From Ophiocordyceps camponoti-saundersi (nom. inval.) (lineage: Eukaryota > Ascomycota > Sordariomycetes > Hypocreales > Ophiocordycipitaceae): a DNA stretch of 64,000 bases. The notes below the pieces were generated by a model. It had not been told where the DNA came from and made no database searches. It saw only the letters and a list, made by a program, of their open reading frames with translations. Below are positions 59,521 through 64,000 of the stretch, piece after piece (position 1 is the first letter of the stretch; the number at the start of each line of letters is the position of its first letter). The stretch spans positions 383,621 through 447,620 of the forward strand of contig PDHQ01000005.1 in the NCBI GenBank assembly GCA_003339415.1, written 5' to 3'. The position numbers and the translations under genes are program-made.

Positions 59521-61042
59521 TCAATCAGACGAAGAGTGTTCTTCCTTGGAATAATGGTTAGCAATCAGAAAGGCCAGCTCGAGCGCCTGCTTCTCGTTAA
59601 GACGGGGATCGCAGAAGGTGGTGTAATTGGTCGACAGGTCGTCCTCGGAAAGGCCCTCGCTGCCGCCGAGACACTCGGTGACGGCATCGCCAGTCAGCTC
59701 GAGATGAACACCGCCCAAATAGCTGCCCTCCTCGTTGTGGATGCGCAGCGACTCCTGCAGCTCGCGGTAGATATCGTTGAAGCGGCGCGTCTTCAGGCCT
59801 GTCGGGGTGGAGAGCGTGTTGCCGTGCATGGGATCGCACTGCCAGACGACGCAGCGGCGGTATTCGGACTGCTCCACGGCGCGAATGTGCTGCGGGAGGA
59901 GGTCGGCGACGCGGTCGGCGCCGTACCGGGTGATGAGCATAACCTTGCCGGGCTCGCGGCTCGGGTTGAGGCAGCGCAGGAGGGCAAGGATATCAGCAGT
60001 GGGCGTCGTGGGCCCGATCTTGACGCCGATGGGGTTGGCGATGCCGCGGAAGAACTCGACGTGTGCATGGTCTAGCTGGCGGGTGCGGTCTCCGATCCAG
60101 ATGAGGTGAGCTGATGTGTCGTAGTACTCGTGACTGCCAGCGGTGTGCTCTGCCGGGCTGCTGCTGCTGTTGGGGGTGGCCAGTCGAGGCTTCTCCAGTA
60201 AGCGCGTTAGGGGCTGCTCGTAATCGAGGAGCAGGCCCTCATGGCTGGTGAAGAGCTCGACCGTCTCCAGTTCGTCGGGACGAGCGTTGATAACTTGCAG
60301 GAAGCGCAACGTCTGTTGAATGCTGTTGGCAATGGCTGAGTAGGCCGCCTTAAGGGCGGGATCTCTGACGTGGCCGAGGCCCCAGTCGAGGGGCCGGTGC
60401 AGATCGGCGATGCCAGATGCGATGGAGGCACGAATATAGTTAAGGGTGGCGGCCGAGTAATGGTAGGCTCTATTAGATGGTGTGCGCTTGATGAGAATTT
60501 CAGAATTTGACGAGAAAGGTTTTAGAAACAGTTCACGCACTCCGTCTCTCTCACCTGACGAGGCGGCCGGGGTCGACGTCGCGGTCATCGGTACCGTAGC
60601 CATTGAGGATATCGCCCCGATAGCTGGGAATCTCCTTGCCGTCGACGACCTCGGTAGGGCTGGATCGTGGCTTCGCATACTGACCGGCCATACGACCGAT
60701 GCGGACGACGCGCTTGTTGGTGCCCCAGATGAGAACGACGCTCATCTGCAACAGCAGCTTGATCTTGGACTCGATGGCCTTTTGCTGACAGTATTCAAAG
60801 AGCTCTGCGCAGTCTCCGCCCTGGAGTAGAAAGGCCTTGCCATGGGCGACATCGCGCAGATGGGATTTTAGGGCGAGGATCTCGTGAGGGTGGACAAGGG
60901 GCGGCATGCGCGACAGTTCGTCGACGGCCCGCGAGAGCTTCTCCTGGTCTGGGTACACGGGTGACTGGCGGATGGGCCTGTCGCGCCACGAGGATGGGTT
61001 CCAGGGCGGCAGTGTTAGTGAGGTCGGGACAGAGCCGGCCAT
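59521..61042 (-). CDS. DAHP synthase, class II (first step of the shikimate pathway)
   Basis: Exons, complement: 60555-61042, 59521-60469, giving 478 aa. It condenses phosphoenolpyruvate with erythrose 4-phosphate to give DAHP. Class II is the plant/Actinobacteria-type form also found in filamentous fungi. Seen: QGGDCAELFEYC, RIGRMAGQYAKPRS, IPSYRGD, TSHEGLLLDYE, GDRTRQLDHAHVEFFRGIANP, KIGPT, RYGADRV, WQCDPMHGN and GVHLELTGDAVTECLGG, together the complete active site of the class. The 85-nt intron joins GRLVR to AYHYSAA. The start ATG at 61042 gives MAGSVPT; an upstream in-frame ATG at 61162 would add a non-conserved 40 residues. Confidence 0.96.
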
Positions 61043-62411
61043 GATGATGGATGGTTGTTGGTTGTTGGTTGGTGTAAGCTGGTGGCGGTTGATGCTTGTA
61101 CTGGTTGCAGAGAGAGGTTGAAGACGGAGGGGTGAAAGGTTGCTTTTGAAGCAAACATGCACGTGCTAGGTATTGACCAATGAGCCGAAATGGAGAGGAG
61201 GGACGACCCGTAGGTTCTGAGTCAGAATCGCCTTTAGCGCTGCTTTTAGCGTCTGCCAATCTCCCGCAGGCCGCTCTGATCAGCCTCCCCCACATTGTTT
61301 CACCTCATCTTTCTTTGGACGAGCTTCATTTTATCCGCATAATAATTCGCTGTGAGTATGTACATATGTACATATGTATACTGAGTCGGTGCTCCAAAAA
61401 GGGCAAATGTCGTGTGAGAAACGCAGAATTCGTCCACTGCGCCACCCCGCAAAACGCGTATTGCCCACACATACAACTTACATACATACATACATATGTA
61501 TATTCAGACCTACTTGAGTAGGTGTTGTCACCGGACTTGTGTTATGTTCTTCCCTTCCTGACACGTTGCTTGATTTGCATCGCAGACAGTATAACCGATA
61601 TTATGTATATGTATATCGGCTTCAGCAGAAGCCTATTGTAAAGCTGACATATAAAATCTTGGGTAAAAACTAGGCCGATAGCAGAGTCTGAATCCGAAGA
61701 ACAGTCGAGGTTAACAAGTCGCGAGAATAGCTGGAAAAAAAGTAAGGTCATGGTTGAAACGGCTTGAAGGATTCAAAATAGCTCTGGTCGGGCAGTTGAA
61801 TTAAATATCATCCGCGCCTCGGTGAACTGTTTCCCCCTATCATTATACGACATCAGTGAATAACTCTAGTGAGGGGAGGTTAGCAGTATGGCAGAGAAAC
61901 TATTAACTTCAATACTTGAAAATAACACTGGAACTCAGTTCTCGTCATGTCTTTGTTGCGTGATTAAAGTCTGTCTTCACTTCTCTCATGTCTCTCCTTA
62001 ATTCCCTCCTTACCTCTTGAAGCAGCCTACCCTAAATCTCTGCCCGATGCTCGCAGGAGCTAATCGGCGGTTCAACCACACTCATGACTAATCGGCCGAG
62101 GGGTTTGATCAACTTCACTCCTCTCATGAGGACTATTTCCCTGTCTCTTGCAGCTTCAAGCCGATCAGTTGTCGACTAATTAATACAATCTCGCGTTTTG
62201 CATTAATTCTCCGTCTTCTCAGTACCCTTTCGTCTATATTGTACTGATCTTAGAGTCCCGCTTCCACCCCCCAACCCTCAATTTTCCAAGCTCTGGACGT
62301 CTTCATAAGATTTTACAACCCTCCTCTTACAACTTCGATCACCATTTCAAAACTTCTTCCAGAGAAAGGGGTTAACAAGAGCGAAATTCCCACTCATTCC
62401 TGCTCCTGGCC
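61043..62411. other. Intergenic, between the divergent DAHP synthase and HYPK-like genes
   Basis: Contains TACATATGTATA repeats near 61359-61380 and 61480-61502. The rest is unique. I see no gene with domain or splice support. Confidence 0.6.
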
Positions 62412-62819
62412 ATGGCAAGTGAGAAAACTCGCAACGTAGCACAAAACGACTCCGCCGCCGATGACGAGGTGCCCGCCGCGGCCAAGTCGGCAGAGGACCG
62501 CAAGGCCGCCTCGGCCCTCGCCAGCCTCGATGCCAACCACGACGATGACGTCGCCGCTGCCTCAGCCAAGAACTTGGACCGCGACGCCGTCGACAAGGCC
62601 ATTAAGAGGCTCGGTGGCGCAGCAGCAGCAGCCTCGGCTCCCGGCGCCAAGACCGCCGCCGCCACACCGTCTGCTAAGAACGTCAAGGTCGATAACGCCG
62701 ACGTCACGCTTCTCGTCGAAGAACTTGAGCTATCGCGCCCTAAGGCCACGGAGCTTCTCAGGAATCACGATGGCGATGCAGTCAAGGCTATGCGCGCCTA
62801 CATACAGCCATCATGGTAG
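62412..62819 (+). CDS. HYPK-like UBA/NAC-alpha domain protein (NatA-associated)
   Basis: Single exon, 135 aa. Seen: a charged Ala/Asp-rich N-terminal half, a helical KNLDRDAVDKAIKRL segment, and a C-terminal UBA-like domain VDNADVTLLVEELELSRPKA followed by TELLRNHDGDAVKAMRAYI. This combination matches HYPK, a small chaperone that binds and inhibits the NatA N-terminal acetyltransferase. The UBA part is also like that of NAC alpha, but there is no NAC domain, so HYPK is preferred. The initiating ATG is in GCCATGGCA context. Confidence 0.88.
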   Translation: MASEKTRNVAQNDSAADDEVPAAAKSAEDRKAASALASLDANHDDDVAAASAKNLDRDAVDKAIKRLGGAAAAASAPGAKTAAATPSAKNVKVDNADVTLLVEELELSRPKATELLRNHDGDAVKAMRAYIQPSW

Positions 62820-63134
62820 CTGTCGCCCCCAAGAAAGCAAAGACATTGAAGAAACTGGTCGATGCTCGTGACCTCATCCCGGGTGGGCGAAGGCTCCCGC
62901 CGCTGAACTCTCAAATGCGGCATATGAAAGGAAAAACGAAGCAGACAACGTCGATGAGCAGCATGGAGTCGTAACAAAGTACAGTTTTTAAGGCGAGAGC
63001 CGCGAGTTCCCCATGCACAAGACTACATACCAAACGTCAAGAAAACCCGGCCGCCAACTCTCTTGCCCAAAGCTCCATGTACGATAGCACTATCAGACAT
63101 CTTTATAAACGCCTCATCTGGCAAAACAAACAAT
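62820..63134. other. Short convergent intergenic region
   Basis: 315 bp between the HYPK-like and BRCT genes; no feature recognised beyond the expected 3' UTRs. Confidence 0.6.
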
Positions 63135-64000
63135 TTACTCCTCCCACGTTCTGGACAAGGGGCTCGCGACCTTTGGGGCGAATTGCAAACTCTTTCGTCG
63201 TGCCGCCATGAGACGCATCAGTACATTCTCGTCCTTGTTGTGGCCCAGGATACCCTCGCCCATGTCGTAATACTGGCTCCGCTTCGGCGGACAGGTTCGC
63301 GTCGCCAGAACCTCACGCGCGGACGTGAAGCCATCCTCGTAATCTTCGTCATCTTCTTCGCCGCACGGCAGGTCGGCCACGTATCGCGCCACCGCCTCGG
63401 GCGCCGGCGTCTTGGGCACAGGGGTCAGCATCATCTGGGACCAATGCAGGTCGTCATCATCGTCGCCATCGTTCCCGCCGTCCCCACCGTCGCCACCCTC
63501 TCCGCCAGGGGAAGGGACGTGCATCCACATGGTGCTGTCACGTCTGTTCGCCGGCGTCGTCGCCGTGGCAACGCTGCTGTCATTGAGCTTGGCCAGCGCC
63601 TTGGGCTCCATGCTCTTCCGGCGACGGGCTCCGCCGCGAGGCACGAGACTCGTGTCTACGATGTAAGGCGCCTCGTCGAGCCGCTGGCCTTGGCGCTCGC
63701 AGCTGTGAATGACACTGGTCAGCTATCGACAGGGTCTGACATTGAGGGAGGACAGGCGACGTTTTTCGCTTACTCGAGAATCCAATTGGCGCCGACGCAG
63801 CGGACGAGGCCACCAGCCGCTCGTACCTTTTCCAACGTGCGCTTGCTACCATCCTTGAAAACGACGTGCGTGATTCCGGCCTTGGTCAAGTCGTCGCCTC
63901 CGGCCGGGTTCCAGTGCCACGTCTTGACGCATCGCGCGCCCATCTGTCCCAGCAGTTCGATGAAGATGGAGCTGGCGTCGCCTCCCTCGTCCGTGTGCAC
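63135..64000 (-). CDS. BRCT domain protein, possibly microcephalin-like (5' end outside window)
   Basis: Exons, complement: 63774 to beyond 64000, then 63135-63702. The visible protein is about 265 residues. Seen: a BRCT core GDASSIFIELLGQMGARC, THVVFKDGSKRTLEKVRAAGG, NWILDCERQGQRLDEAPYIVD, where the Trp of NWILDC is the conserved BRCT Trp; then a basic/acidic low-complexity tail ending SRTWEE. The THVVFKDG stretch resembles the first BRCT of microcephalin (MCPH1), which acts in chromosome condensation and DNA damage responses, but that is a resemblance only. The 71-nt intron joins ILD to CERQG. Confidence 0.82.

Noticed and set aside
59521..61042. Bacterial gene transfer as the source of class II DAHP synthase
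   Set aside because: The class is common in filamentous ascomycetes, the gene has a spliceosomal intron, and its composition equals that of its neighbours.

Overview
The window is nuclear DNA of a filamentous ascomycete. It probably comes from the Sordariomycetes and possibly the Hypocreales; that placement is inferred from protein resemblance and intron style, not from a search. Its genes are GC-rich, intron-bearing and closely packed, with introns mostly of 50-110 nt that start GT and end AG and carry CTNAC-like branch sites. It also holds a 16-kb AT-rich block with the signature of repeat-induced point mutation (RIP), a process specific to this group. All exon structures below were worked out by hand from splice signals and protein continuity.

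Layout. 1-5452: the 3' end of an unknown gene, a large sterol-glucosyltransferase-like gene (five exons), and Sec61 beta. 5673-21862: two nested, RIP-destroyed LTR retrotransposons. A Ty3/gypsy chromovirus (8236-18425, 604-bp LTRs, target duplication GTTAT) sits inside the integrase region of a Ty1/copia element (5678-21857, 142-bp LTRs, target duplication GTACC). 22849-24497: a Psr1-like phosphatase, followed by a 3.5-kb gene-poor stretch with a run of 49 G. 27992-37445: a peroxisomal ABC transporter, an unknown single-pass membrane protein, Sds22 and a Bem46-type hydrolase. 38288-48598: a BTB protein, a CSN12/Thp1-like PCI protein, ribosomal protein eL20, a DUF1772-like membrane protein, a small chromodomain protein and RIC8. 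49621-64000: Rif1, an MFS sugar transporter, glucose-6-phosphate 1-epimerase, class II DAHP synthase, a HYPK-like protein and a truncated BRCT protein.

The genes are mostly unrelated housekeeping functions: ER translocation, peroxisomal lipid import, translation and N-terminal acetylation, aromatic amino acid synthesis, G-protein signalling, and telomere/replication control. There is no biosynthetic cluster or operon-like system. Two proteins relate to protein phosphatase 1: Sds22, and Rif1, which carries RVxF-like and SILK-like motifs at its N terminus.

The least ordinary items are four. The glucosyltransferase carries a VPS13/ATG2-like glycine-rich block and five ubiquitin-interacting-like motifs in its tail. 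The chromovirus has an extra ORF of about 570 codons between its integrase/chromodomain and its 3' LTR. RIP depletion of CpA and TpG is almost complete yet fades out inside the outer LTRs. RIC8 has either a 35-nt intron or a frameshift.
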